From: Candidatus Collierbacteria bacterium
GTDB taxonomy: Bacteria > Patescibacteriota > Microgenomatia > UBA1400 > MFAQ01
Assembly: GCA_023245265.1 (NCBI GenBank)
Contig: JAHFKQ010000043.1
Coordinates: 1-6,483 of the forward strand
Direction: 5' to 3'
Length of the DNA: 6,483 nucleotides
The position numbers and the translations under genes are program-made. This document shows, one piece after another, positions 1 through 5,420 of this stretch; within the stretch, counting starts at the first letter, position 1; each line of letters opens with the position of its first letter. Below the pieces are notes generated by a model that made no database searches, was not told the origin of the DNA, and saw only the letters and a list, made by a program, of their open reading frames with translations.

Positions 1-113
1 GAGTAGTGGTCTCCAAGGCCAATGCAGGACTACTAACCACCGTCAACAGTCTCATCGAACGCTTAAAAGATAGTGGCGAACTTAAAAAAATCGAGAACAG
101 ATGGCTCAAATAA
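1..113 (+). CDS. C-terminal end of a probable family-3 solute-binding protein (partial)
   Basis: Only the last 36 residues are in the window, read from base 3 to a TAA at 111-113. They contain the pattern V-x-K-x-N then LL-x-x-VN, then LK-x-SGEL-x-K-I and a final RWLK. This is how periplasmic or lipid-anchored amino-acid-type binding proteins (SBP_bac_3, GlnH-like) normally end: a Lys-Gly/Ala-Asn turn, an amphipathic helix, then 'dGt..kI..kW'. Family knowledge says such proteins bind small ligands outside the membrane for an ABC transporter or a sensor. No transporter gene is visible; the next gene is a sensor kinase that starts inside this one with a 13-base overlap. I infer that the binding protein may act as a ligand receptor for that kinase. 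The assignment rests on a short tail, so a different secreted protein remains possible. Confidence 0.72.
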   Translation, partial: VVVSKANAGLLTTVNSLIERLKDSGELKKIENRWLK

Positions 114-2134
114 AATCCGGCCTTAGTATCTCGACCAAAGTTGGCCTTCTTTCCGGCCTAACCGGTGTCGTTGTGATCGTGGCCTATTTTTTCTCCACCG
201 TCTCTGTTTTCAACCAAACCTCCACCGAATTTTATCAAGAAAAGGCGCTCTCCATCGCGACTTCTATCGACGCCGGTGTCAGTCTTGATACTTTTAAAGA
301 TCCGGTGAAAATTCAAAACATTATCAACAAAGCCACCTTCGTCAACCCCGATATTACTCTTATAAATATCAATCTATTAAATGAGCAAGGTCAGCTCGTT
401 ACCGTCGCTTCAAACCGATCCGATCTCATTGGATTAACCCCAGAAGCTGACAATAATCAAAGCTTTACTTCTGAAGCGGTGGTAAAACGATCTATCGCCA
501 CCGGAAACAGGATTACCGGTTTCAGAATCGTTACCCCCATTATTACAGGGGGTCAAAAAATTGGTACTTACGACCTCACCCTTTCAACTCTCTTAGCTCA
601 AAACAAATTACAACAAAGACTGCAACTCCTCATCACTGTTATCACCTTGCTTGTCTTGGTCACTTCTTTTCTTTTATACTCCTTTGTTCGCCGCACGGTA
701 CTCTTACCACTCAATAAATTAAGCCTGGCCGTCAGCGAAATGTCAGAGGGGAAAGACATCACCCCCATCATCGTTTTAAGTCACGACGAGGTGGGGAACC
801 TCGCTGCCGCTTTTAATGATAGCGCCGCCAAACTGGCCGATCTTCGTCACCACCTCGAAGAAAAAGTCACGGCTAGAACCACCGAGCTGAACGAGAGTCT
901 TAATAAAATTGCCGTCCAAAATATCGCCTCGGAAAAAACTAATGTGGCCATGCTCAATCTATTGGAGGACAGTAAAGAGCTGGAAAGCGCACTGCAAAAA
1001 GAGAAGGAAAGTGTTGAATTGAAAGTCATCGATCGAACTCGAGAACTGGCCAACACCAAAGCCCAGCTCGACTCTTCCATCGAGAACTTACCTCTCGGTT
1101 TTATCATGACCGATCTTCATGAACAGCTGGTCATTACTAACCCTCTTGCTCAGAAACTTTTAGGTAGTAACGACGCCGTCACTAATCTGGCCAAGCTCAA
1201 AGCACTTCTCGGAAATAAATTAAATCTCAGCTCGTACATTAAAAAGTGTGGCGAAAACCAGCAGCGACTAACGATCTCCGACATCGAGAGTGAAGGCCGG
1301 ACTCTACAATTACTCTTCTCCCCCATTCTGACCCATGACCAGGGAGAACACTGTCTAGGTGTCGTTATCCTGATTCAAGATGTCACAGAGGCAAAAATTA
1401 TCGAAAGATCCAAAGACGAATTTTTCTCCATTGCCAGTCACGAACTACGAACACCTCTCACCGCCATTCGGGGCAACACGGCCATGATTCAGGAATACTT
1501 TGCCGATGATCTGAAAAACCCTGAGTTGAAAGATATGATCTCCGACATTCACGAATCCAGCATCCGTCTGATTCATATTGTCAACGACTTTTTGAATGTC
1601 AGCCGACTGGAGCAAGGTAAGATGTCTTATGAATCTAAGGTCTTTGATGTGGAAAAGATTATCCCGAACATTATCAAGGAATACGAAGTTCCGGGAACGG
1701 TCAAGAATTTGACCATCGATTTTCAACCTTCGGCCACACCCCTTCCGGCCGTCTTGGCGGACAGCGATAAAGTCACCGAAATTCTGGTCAACCTCCTTGG
1801 CAATGCTCTTAAATTTACCGCCAAGGGTGGTATCGTGGTTAGCACCGGCGTCGACCATAAATGGGTCAAAGTATTTATCTCCGATACCGGACGAGGTATC
1901 TCGGTCAAACAACAAGCCCTCCTTTTTCATAAATTTCAACAAGCCGGCACCAGCCTCTTTACCCGAGATACCGCCGGGGGCACGGGTCTGGGGCTCTATA
2001 TTTCCAAAATAATGGCCGAAGGTATGGGAGGCAAGTTAGAGCTGGTCCAATCGGTCGAAGATCAGGGCACCACCTTCTGTCTGTCTTTACCAGTAGCTCC
2101 TGCTGAAGCAAAACTAGACAGCGCGGCTAGTTAA
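101..2134 (+). CDS. Membrane sensor histidine kinase (sensor-HAMP-coiled coil-PAS-HisKA-HATPase)
   Basis: The 677-residue protein has a transmembrane segment at about 14-36, an extracytoplasmic sensor region at 38-172 of possible Cache/PAS-like fold, and a second membrane segment at 174-196. A HAMP domain follows at about 196-250 (P203, then HDEVGNLAAAFN), a charged coiled coil at 240-325, and a PAS domain at about 322-432. The HisKA domain carries the phospho-acceptor H447 in SHELRTP; E448 and T451 form the ExxT motif linked to phosphatase activity. The ATP-binding domain has an N box (N564, N568), G1 box D595-T-G-R-G, F box F609-H-K-F612, and G2 box GGTGLGL at 626-632. All catalytic motifs are intact. 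It should autophosphorylate on H447 and pass phosphate to the receiver encoded 17 bases downstream. The start lies inside the upstream binding-protein gene and has no ribosome-binding site, so translation is probably coupled. The signal sensed is unknown. Confidence 0.96.
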   Translation: MAQIKSGLSISTKVGLLSGLTGVVVIVAYFFSTVSVFNQTSTEFYQEKALSIATSIDAGVSLDTFKDPVKIQNIINKATFVNPDITLININLLNEQGQLVTVASNRSDLIGLTPEADNNQSFTSEAVVKRSIATGNRITGFRIVTPIITGGQKIGTYDLTLSTLLAQNKLQQRLQLLITVITLLVLVTSFLLYSFVRRTVLLPLNKLSLAVSEMSEGKDITPIIVLSHDEVGNLAAAFNDSAAKLADLRHHLEEKVTARTTELNESLNKIAVQNIASEKTNVAMLNLLEDSKELESALQKEKESVELKVIDRTRELANTKAQLDSSIENLPLGFIMTDLHEQLVITNPLAQKLLGSNDAVTNLAKLKALLGNKLNLSSYIKKCGENQQRLTISDIESEGRTLQLLFSPILTHDQGEHCLGVVILIQDVTEAKIIERSKDEFFSIASHELRTPLTAIRGNTAMIQEYFADDLKNPELKDMISDIHESSIRLIHIVNDFLNVSRLEQGKMSYESKVFDVEKIIPNIIKEYEVPGTVKNLTIDFQPSATPLPAVLADSDKVTEILVNLLGNALKFTAKGGIVVSTGVDHKWVKVFISDTGRGISVKQQALLFHKFQQAGTSLFTRDTAGGTGLGLYISKIMAEGMGGKLELVQSVEDQGTTFCLSLPVAPAEAKLDSAAS

Positions 2135-2143
2135 GGGTACACT
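2115..2143 (+). promoter_or_regulatory. Promoter for the response regulator, inside the end of the kinase gene
   Basis: TAGACA at 2115-2120 matches five of six bases of the -35 consensus. TACACT at 2138-2143 matches four of six of the -10 consensus, and the spacer is exactly 17 bases. The kinase stop codon sits in the spacer. The predicted start of transcription falls at about 2150-2152, essentially on the ATG at 2152, and no Shine-Dalgarno sequence lies in the usual window. The regulator could therefore be made separately from the kinase, from a leaderless or nearly leaderless message. This is a prediction by eye. Confidence 0.5.
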
Positions 2144-2151
2144 GCTAATAT

Positions 2152-2547
2152 ATGACTAAAATTCTAATTGTTGAAGATGATCCGCTCATGAGTCGGATGT
2201 ATCAAAAGATCTTCAAGTTTGAAGGTTTTGATGTCGACTTTGCCGCCGATGGCGAAGAAGGTTTGGATAAAATTCGTAGTACCAAACCCACCCTGATTCT
2301 TCTCGATATCATGATGCCCAAGATCAATGGTTTGGAAGTCCTCACCAAAATCAAACAAGACCCGGAAACCAAGGCCATTCCTGTCATTATGCTCACTAAT
2401 CTGGCCGGCACCCAAGATGCCGAGGCGGCTCTCACCAAAGGTGCCGTCAAATACATCATCAAGTCCGAAAACGAACCCAAACAAGTAGTCAACATGGTCA
2501 AGGAAATCTTGGCCGGCTACACTCGTAACGAAGTTCCTAAATCCTAG
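2152..2547 (+). CDS. Receiver-only (CheY-like) response regulator
   Basis: The 131-residue protein is one complete receiver domain. It has the acidic pair D9-D10 for metal binding, phospho-acceptor D52 at the end of the third strand (LILLDIMMP), the conserved switch T82 (IMLTN) and the invariant K104 (YIIKSE). No DNA-binding or enzymatic output domain follows; after the last helix only about ten residues remain. It must therefore act by protein contact or as a phosphorelay intermediate. The partner kinase is the gene just upstream. It has its own promoter-like sequence and lacks a Shine-Dalgarno site. The next gene starts 3 bases after its stop and is probably co-translated. The family assignment is certain; the downstream target cannot be seen from this window. 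Confidence 0.96.
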   Translation: MTKILIVEDDPLMSRMYQKIFKFEGFDVDFAADGEEGLDKIRSTKPTLILLDIMMPKINGLEVLTKIKQDPETKAIPVIMLTNLAGTQDAEAALTKGAVKYIIKSENEPKQVVNMVKEILAGYTRNEVPKS

Positions 2548-2550
2548 CTT

Positions 2551-3174
2551 ATGAAAAAAACGGTTGTCAAAACTGCCCCAACCTCCACCCTTCCGGCCGG
2601 ATTTTCCAGCGAAGAAGCCCTTCCTTCCGCCACTCCGGTTTCGGAGCCGGTGCCCGAGATTGCTCCCGACGCCACCCTGAAGGTCGAAAGTATGACGGTC
2701 ACCGAGGAACCTTTACCCGAACAAGAGAAAAAGGGCCAGCTTTGGTTTGTCATCGGTTCCCTCACCAGTTTGGCCATACTGGTCGGTTCCATCGTTTTTT
2801 CGGCCTATTACTTTAGTTCCCCAACTACCCAAACCGCCGTCGCCACCCCTTCCATCACGCCTACCGTAACGGTGACTCCAACAGCTCCTCCGGCTCTCGC
2901 TAACTCCGCCATCTCGTTCGAGGTCCTAAACGCTACCAAGACCAGTGGTCTGGCCGGACAATTCGGCAAAAAATTGGAAGCCAAAGGTTACAAAGTAGCC
3001 AAGCTGGGAAACTCGGATGCCACCCTCACCGGCATCGCCGTTTATATTTCCGCTACACTAGATTCTCAAAAAGAAGCGCTGATGGCAGATCTCAAGACAG
3101 AGTTTCCCCAAGCGGTTCTGGCGGGCCCCCTAACCGATTCCACCAATCTGGTCCGTCTCGTGATCGGCGACTAG
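2551..3174 (+). CDS. Single-pass membrane protein with exported LytR_C-like domain
   Basis: The 207-residue protein has a Pro/Glu-rich cytoplasmic region at 1-62, one transmembrane helix at about 64-88, a Thr/Pro linker at 90-118, and a C-terminal domain at 120-207. That domain begins FEVLNATKTSGLAGQFGKKL and continues KGYKVAKLGN, the LytR_C (LytR/CpsA/Psr C-terminal) signature, where the usual form is V-L-N-G-T followed by GLA and a helix. LytR_C domains often occur at the end of cell-wall polymer ligases, but here the catalytic LCP domain is absent and the protein is too short to contain one. It probably works as an envelope-binding or scaffolding protein outside the membrane; no enzymatic role can be claimed. 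The gene follows the response regulator by 3 bases and has no ribosome-binding site, so it probably depends on that gene's translation. The 62-residue cytoplasmic tail could contact a cytoplasmic partner. Confidence 0.83.
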   Translation: MKKTVVKTAPTSTLPAGFSSEEALPSATPVSEPVPEIAPDATLKVESMTVTEEPLPEQEKKGQLWFVIGSLTSLAILVGSIVFSAYYFSSPTTQTAVATPSITPTVTVTPTAPPALANSAISFEVLNATKTSGLAGQFGKKLEAKGYKVAKLGNSDATLTGIAVYISATLDSQKEALMADLKTEFPQAVLAGPLTDSTNLVRLVIGD

Positions 3175-3203
3175 CACCCCTTTCAATTACGATTTTTTAC
3201 CTG

Positions 3204-3209
3204 TATCCT
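3204..3209 (+). promoter_or_regulatory. Possible -10 element for tatA
   Basis: TATCCT matches four of six bases of the -10 consensus in a T-rich 60-base gap. No good -35 hexamer is present at 16-18 bases. If used, transcription would start near 3216, the A of an in-frame mini-ORF that contains the tatA ribosome-binding site. Weak call, supported mainly by position. Confidence 0.3.
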
Positions 3210-3220
3210 TTACTTATGAA

Positions 3221-3227
3221 AGGAGGT
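3221..3227 (+). promoter_or_regulatory. Strong Shine-Dalgarno site deciding the tatA start
   Basis: AGGAGGT is a perfect complement of the usual 16S rRNA 3' end and stands 7 bases before the ATG at 3235. It is the only full-strength, well-spaced site in the window; the other starts have none, or (3891) a GGAGG placed 12 bases away. It marks the 57-codon tatA frame as translated even though that frame is very short. Confidence 0.85.
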
Positions 3228-3234
3228 AATTAAA

Positions 3235-3408
3235 ATGTTTGGAAATATCGGCACTCCGGAGCTTATCGTCATCGCCATCATTCTTTTGGTTCTCTTTGGC
3301 GGTAACAAACTCCCCGAGCTTACCCGTGGCATCGTCAGCACTATCAAGGAATTCCGGAACGCTTACAAAGAGGGCGGTGATAATAAACCCCAAAAAGACG
3401 CCTATTAA
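3235..3408 (+). CDS. tatA: TatA-family twin-arginine translocase subunit
   Basis: This is a 57-residue protein ending at TAA 3406-3408. It has the TatA plan: a short N-terminal stretch with a polar residue (E9 in TPELIV) before the membrane helix at about 9-21, the FG hinge at F21-G22, the conserved KLPEL at 25-29, an amphipathic helix at about 28-46 and a short charged, Lys-rich tail. Family knowledge says TatA protomers assemble with TatC to move folded proteins bearing twin-arginine signals across the membrane. At 57 residues it is at the small end for the family. TatC is not in the window and would have to be encoded elsewhere. The gene has its own gap on both sides and a strong ribosome-binding site, so it is probably monocistronic or leads the next operon. 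TatB or TatE cannot be excluded from sequence alone, but the short tail favours TatA/E. Confidence 0.9.
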   Translation: MFGNIGTPELIVIAIILLVLFGGNKLPELTRGIVSTIKEFRNAYKEGGDNKPQKDAY

Positions 3409-3441
3409 AGTTTAACCGGCCCATTCTTTTTAGTAAATCTT

Positions 3442-3450
3442 TGTTAAGAT
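3442..3450 (+). promoter_or_regulatory. Extended -10 promoter for the HTH-led operon
   Basis: TGTTAAGAT has the extended -10 TG, one base, then TAAGAT (four of six to consensus), ending 9 bases before the ATG at 3460. There is no clear -35, which extended -10 promoters do not require. Transcription would begin about 2-4 bases before the start codon, giving a nearly leaderless message for the four overlapping genes that follow. Confidence 0.42.
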
Positions 3451-3459
3451 TATTGATAC

Positions 3460-3894
3460 ATGCCCAACCATATTTATAATGTCAAGCAGGCGGCACGCAT
3501 TTTGGGGCTGTCGACTAATACGACCTACAAGTACCTCAATGAAGGGCGCATTAAGGCGGCCAGGGGGCATCTCCGAGGAACTTTTATCATCACCACCAAA
3601 GCTCTCGAAAACTTCCTTGGTGGACAGCTGCCCGAAGACGCACTTCGCGAAGCCGAGAAACTTGGCACCATTTCGCCCTCGACTCTACACGATGCGGAAG
3701 CCATCATCGAGGTTACTCCCCCCACACTGGCCACCAAAGTTACCCGCGTCCTTATCACTCTGGCTTTGCTACTCATCATCGCCGATCTCTTGATCAACAA
3801 AGACTTTTCACCGCTGTCTCAATTTGGCCGTCTGACTCTCATTTCACTTATCTTTCTGATCTCTTATCAATTTGGAGGTTTTGCAAAAAAATGA
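3460..3894 (+). CDS. Membrane-anchored helix-turn-helix protein (HTH_17, excisionase/MerR-like)
   Basis: The 144-residue protein begins with a compact DNA-binding domain at about 5-55. YNVKQAARILGLSTNTTYKYLNEGRIKA is the standard excisionase/HTH_17 helix-turn-helix, followed by GTFIITTKALENFL, the wing and closing helix. A polar linker (56-93) leads to two membrane helices at about 95-112 and 122-138. The protein ends FAKK, so both ends should be cytoplasmic. Family members read 'site-specific recombination' or 'MerR-like regulator', but no integrase, phage gene or attachment site is seen here, and the membrane anchor argues against a classic excisionase. I infer a membrane-tethered transcription factor or a chromosome-to-membrane tether. 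It leads an operon whose other products are all membrane or exported proteins; its stop overlaps the next start as ATGA. Confidence 0.86.
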   Translation: MPNHIYNVKQAARILGLSTNTTYKYLNEGRIKAARGHLRGTFIITTKALENFLGGQLPEDALREAEKLGTISPSTLHDAEAIIEVTPPTLATKVTRVLITLALLLIIADLLINKDFSPLSQFGRLTLISLIFLISYQFGGFAKK

Positions 3895-4376
3895 AAATTT
3901 ATCTCTTCCCCGTGGTGATTGCCGGTTTTATTCTGACATTTATCATGCAAGCCTTCTCATACTCAACCATCGGATTGCAAACTCAGATGCTCCAAAAACA
4001 ATTAACGGAGATCAATCAAAAGTTGGACAAAATTCAGATCCAGACTCAAAATCAAACCGCTGCGGACCCTACGGCCGGCAAACTCAAGGCTATCACGGCC
4101 AAAGATTCCTCTTTTGATAGTTCGGACCTCCTGTCTCCCGAAAATCTGTCCAAAACTTTGGGCGCTACCACCGACGGCACCAAAGTTTCCCTCAAGCCTT
4201 CCTGGACCGCGGTGGATGTTTACGAAACGACCAAAGCCAGTAGCAAGATCGTCGGCAAGATCGATACCGGCAAAACCTACCCGATTACTCAAAGAAGCCA
4301 AGACTGGTACCAAATCAAACTTGATAACGGGGTGAGTGCCTGGGTACAAGCCCAATTCGTTTATGAAACCCTCTAA
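3891..4376 (+). CDS. Exported coiled-coil protein with C-terminal bacterial SH3 (SH3b) domain
   Basis: The 161-residue protein has an N-terminal membrane anchor at about 4-24, a Gln/Lys-rich heptad-like coiled coil at about 27-57 (TQMLQKQLTEINQKLDKI), a low-complexity linker to about 97, and an SH3b domain at about 100-159. The SH3b region shows the usual order: a VDVYE strand, SSKIVGKIDTGKTYPI, then DWYQIKLDNGVSAWVQAQFV, where the W-Y and G-x-x-A-W-V residues are the family hallmarks. SH3b domains commonly bind peptidoglycan peptides or other envelope ligands; no catalytic domain is attached. It starts ATGA-overlapped with the HTH gene, with GGAGG 12 bases upstream, and its own stop overlaps the following gene by 14 bases. 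The N-terminal helix could be a cleaved signal, but no clear A-x-A site is seen, so an uncleaved anchor is more likely. Confidence 0.86.
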   Translation: MKIYLFPVVIAGFILTFIMQAFSYSTIGLQTQMLQKQLTEINQKLDKIQIQTQNQTAADPTAGKLKAITAKDSSFDSSDLLSPENLSKTLGATTDGTKVSLKPSWTAVDVYETTKASSKIVGKIDTGKTYPITQRSQDWYQIKLDNGVSAWVQAQFVYETL

Positions 4377-4716
4377 GCGCCAACTTATCGATAATAGTTT
4401 GTTTCTTTACGGCGGCTTGGTCGCTTTTGCTTTGACCGGTATCGCCTTTTTTAATCTGAACAGCCCCAACAGCGTCATTACTTTAGTTCTCTTTTTACCC
4501 GTTTCTTTATACTTTCTCGTCCGCATGATTGTCTCTTTTAGTAAGTTCCTCCATCGCGCCATAAACAGCGACCAAAAGCGACACCCTTATTTTGGCAGCT
4601 TTAGCATAGCTACTTTCCTAGGCCAAACCGAAACCTCTTTTCTCATTAACCTCACTCTCTTGGCTCTGGCTGTCACTTTGATTCTTTTTCGTATTAGTCT
4701 CAACATTCTGCCATGA
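4363..4716 (+). CDS. Unrecognised three-segment membrane protein
   Basis: This is a 117-residue protein from the ATG at 4363. An earlier in-frame GTG at 4336 would add nine residues, but they lie deep inside the preceding coding region and read as out-of-frame sequence. Hydrophobic segments fall at about 13-31, 38-57 and 91-110. The basic N-terminus (K2, K5, R6) and the loop at 58-90 (K61, R65, K72, R73, H74) should be cytoplasmic by the positive-inside rule, leaving the C-terminus outside. I recognise no family and see no catalytic motif. It overlaps both neighbours (14 bases and ATGA) and has no ribosome-binding site, so it is likely made in fixed proportion with the SH3b protein and the Tat-like protein. 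A membrane partner or scaffold for one of them is a reasonable guess only. Confidence 0.75.
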   Translation: MKPSKRQLIDNSLFLYGGLVAFALTGIAFFNLNSPNSVITLVLFLPVSLYFLVRMIVSFSKFLHRAINSDQKRHPYFGSFSIATFLGQTETSFLINLTLLALAVTLILFRISLNILP

Positions 4717-5366
4717 AAAGCCAGCGCCTAATCATCTCGTACAGCTTTTTTATCTGTCTCTTGCTTATGGTCTCAGGTATTTTCTCGGCCAAAACTTCTT
4801 CCCAGCTCCTCAATAGCTTTATTTACTTACCTCTTATCTTCTATTTCGGCCTGCGTCTCTTGAGAAGCACTCCTGCCCGGAAAAACTCTCGTGCTTCGGA
4901 AAAGCCAATAACCGACTCGGCTCAAGCTCTGGTACGGGCTAAACCCATCGCCGCTATTGATCCGGAACCTGTAGCCGGTGTGCCGGACAATAACAAACGC
5001 ATTTTCTTGAAGCTCATGGGCTCAGCCGGCATTTCTCTCGTCCTCATGGCTCTTTTTACCAAAAAAGCCCAAGCCTCATTTTTTGGTAGCGCTCCAGTCG
5101 GCCCCGGGGTAGTCGGTGTCAAGGATATTGCCGGTGTTCGTATTGATCCTGCCGAAAAAAAACCCACCGACGGCTACGCCATCACCGATATCGACGATGC
5201 CGGCACACCTGCTTATTATGGTTTTGTCAAAAAAACCGGTGCTTGGTATATTCTCAAAAATACTTCCGGGGCTTTTCTTTACGCCAAAGGAGCGTCCGGC
5301 TACTCAGCTAACTGGACCGGTCGGGCCGCCTTGACCTATGACTATTTCAACACCGTCTTTAGTTAG
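4713..5366 (+). CDS. Membrane protein with an internal Tat-like signal and exported aromatic-rich domain
   Basis: The 217-residue protein has two membrane helices at about 7-25 and 32-50, then a basic/Pro-rich cytoplasmic linker (51-94). Residues 95-100, KRIFLK, are followed by a Gly/Ala-rich hydrophobic stretch (101-116), K117-K118 and A-Q-A at 119-121. That is the layout of a twin-arginine signal: (K/R)R-x-F-L-K, mild hydrophobicity, basic C-region and A-x-A cleavage site, here as a third membrane segment. The rest (122-217) is outside: a Gly/Pro/Val turn, then a compact domain with TPAYYGFVKKTGAWYILK, FLYAKG, NWTGRAALTYDYF. I have the impression of having met this domain in other uncultured bacteria, but I know no function and see no cofactor-binding Cys/His. 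The start overlaps the previous stop as ATGA. It is the last gene of the operon and lies about 1.3 kb after tatA. Confidence 0.84.
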   Translation: MKSQRLIISYSFFICLLLMVSGIFSAKTSSQLLNSFIYLPLIFYFGLRLLRSTPARKNSRASEKPITDSAQALVRAKPIAAIDPEPVAGVPDNNKRIFLKLMGSAGISLVLMALFTKKAQASFFGSAPVGPGVVGVKDIAGVRIDPAEKKPTDGYAITDIDDAGTPAYYGFVKKTGAWYILKNTSGAFLYAKGASGYSANWTGRAALTYDYFNTVFS

Positions 5367-5406
5367 GAATTCACGAAGGTGCGGGGCCATTTAACCAAGT
5401 ACCACA

Positions 5407-5412
5407 TATAAT
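5407..5412 (+). promoter_or_regulatory. Consensus -10 element before the four-segment membrane protein gene
   Basis: A perfect TATAAT ends 8 bases before the ATG at 5421 in the 54-base gap after the operon. No convincing -35 stands 16-18 bases upstream (the region is GC-rich there). Predicted transcription starts 0-3 bases before the start codon, so the message would be leaderless or nearly so; no ribosome-binding site is present. Confidence 0.5.
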
Positions 5413-5420
5413 AGAAGCAA

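Noticed and set aside
1445..1942. 165-codon open frame on the minus strand inside the kinase gene
   Set aside because: It lies opposite the HisKA and ATP-binding domains, whose motifs are all intact on the + strand. The minus-strand translation shows no domain pattern and no start signal.
3175..3203. T-run at 3193-3198 as an intrinsic terminator after the LytR_C gene
   Set aside because: Only 3-4 base-pair stems with large loops can be drawn before it, so it does not form a credible terminator hairpin.
3460..3630. Excisionase of a mobile element
   Set aside because: No integrase, attachment site, direct repeats or phage gene is in the window, and the C-terminal membrane helices do not fit a phage excisionase.
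3892..3894. Alternative genetic code (TGA read as an amino acid)
   Set aside because: TGA ends three genes at sensible places, two of them in ATGA overlaps, and no domain is interrupted by an in-frame TGA.
4336..4362. GTG at 4336 as start of the three-segment membrane protein
   Set aside because: The nine extra residues come from out-of-frame reading of the conserved end of the SH3b domain. ATG 4363 gives a normal basic N-terminus and a 14-base overlap like the other junctions.
5367..5420. Hairpin or small RNA in the gap after the Tat-like gene
   Set aside because: The GC-rich part has no inverted repeat of useful length; only the TATAAT at 5407-5412 stands out.
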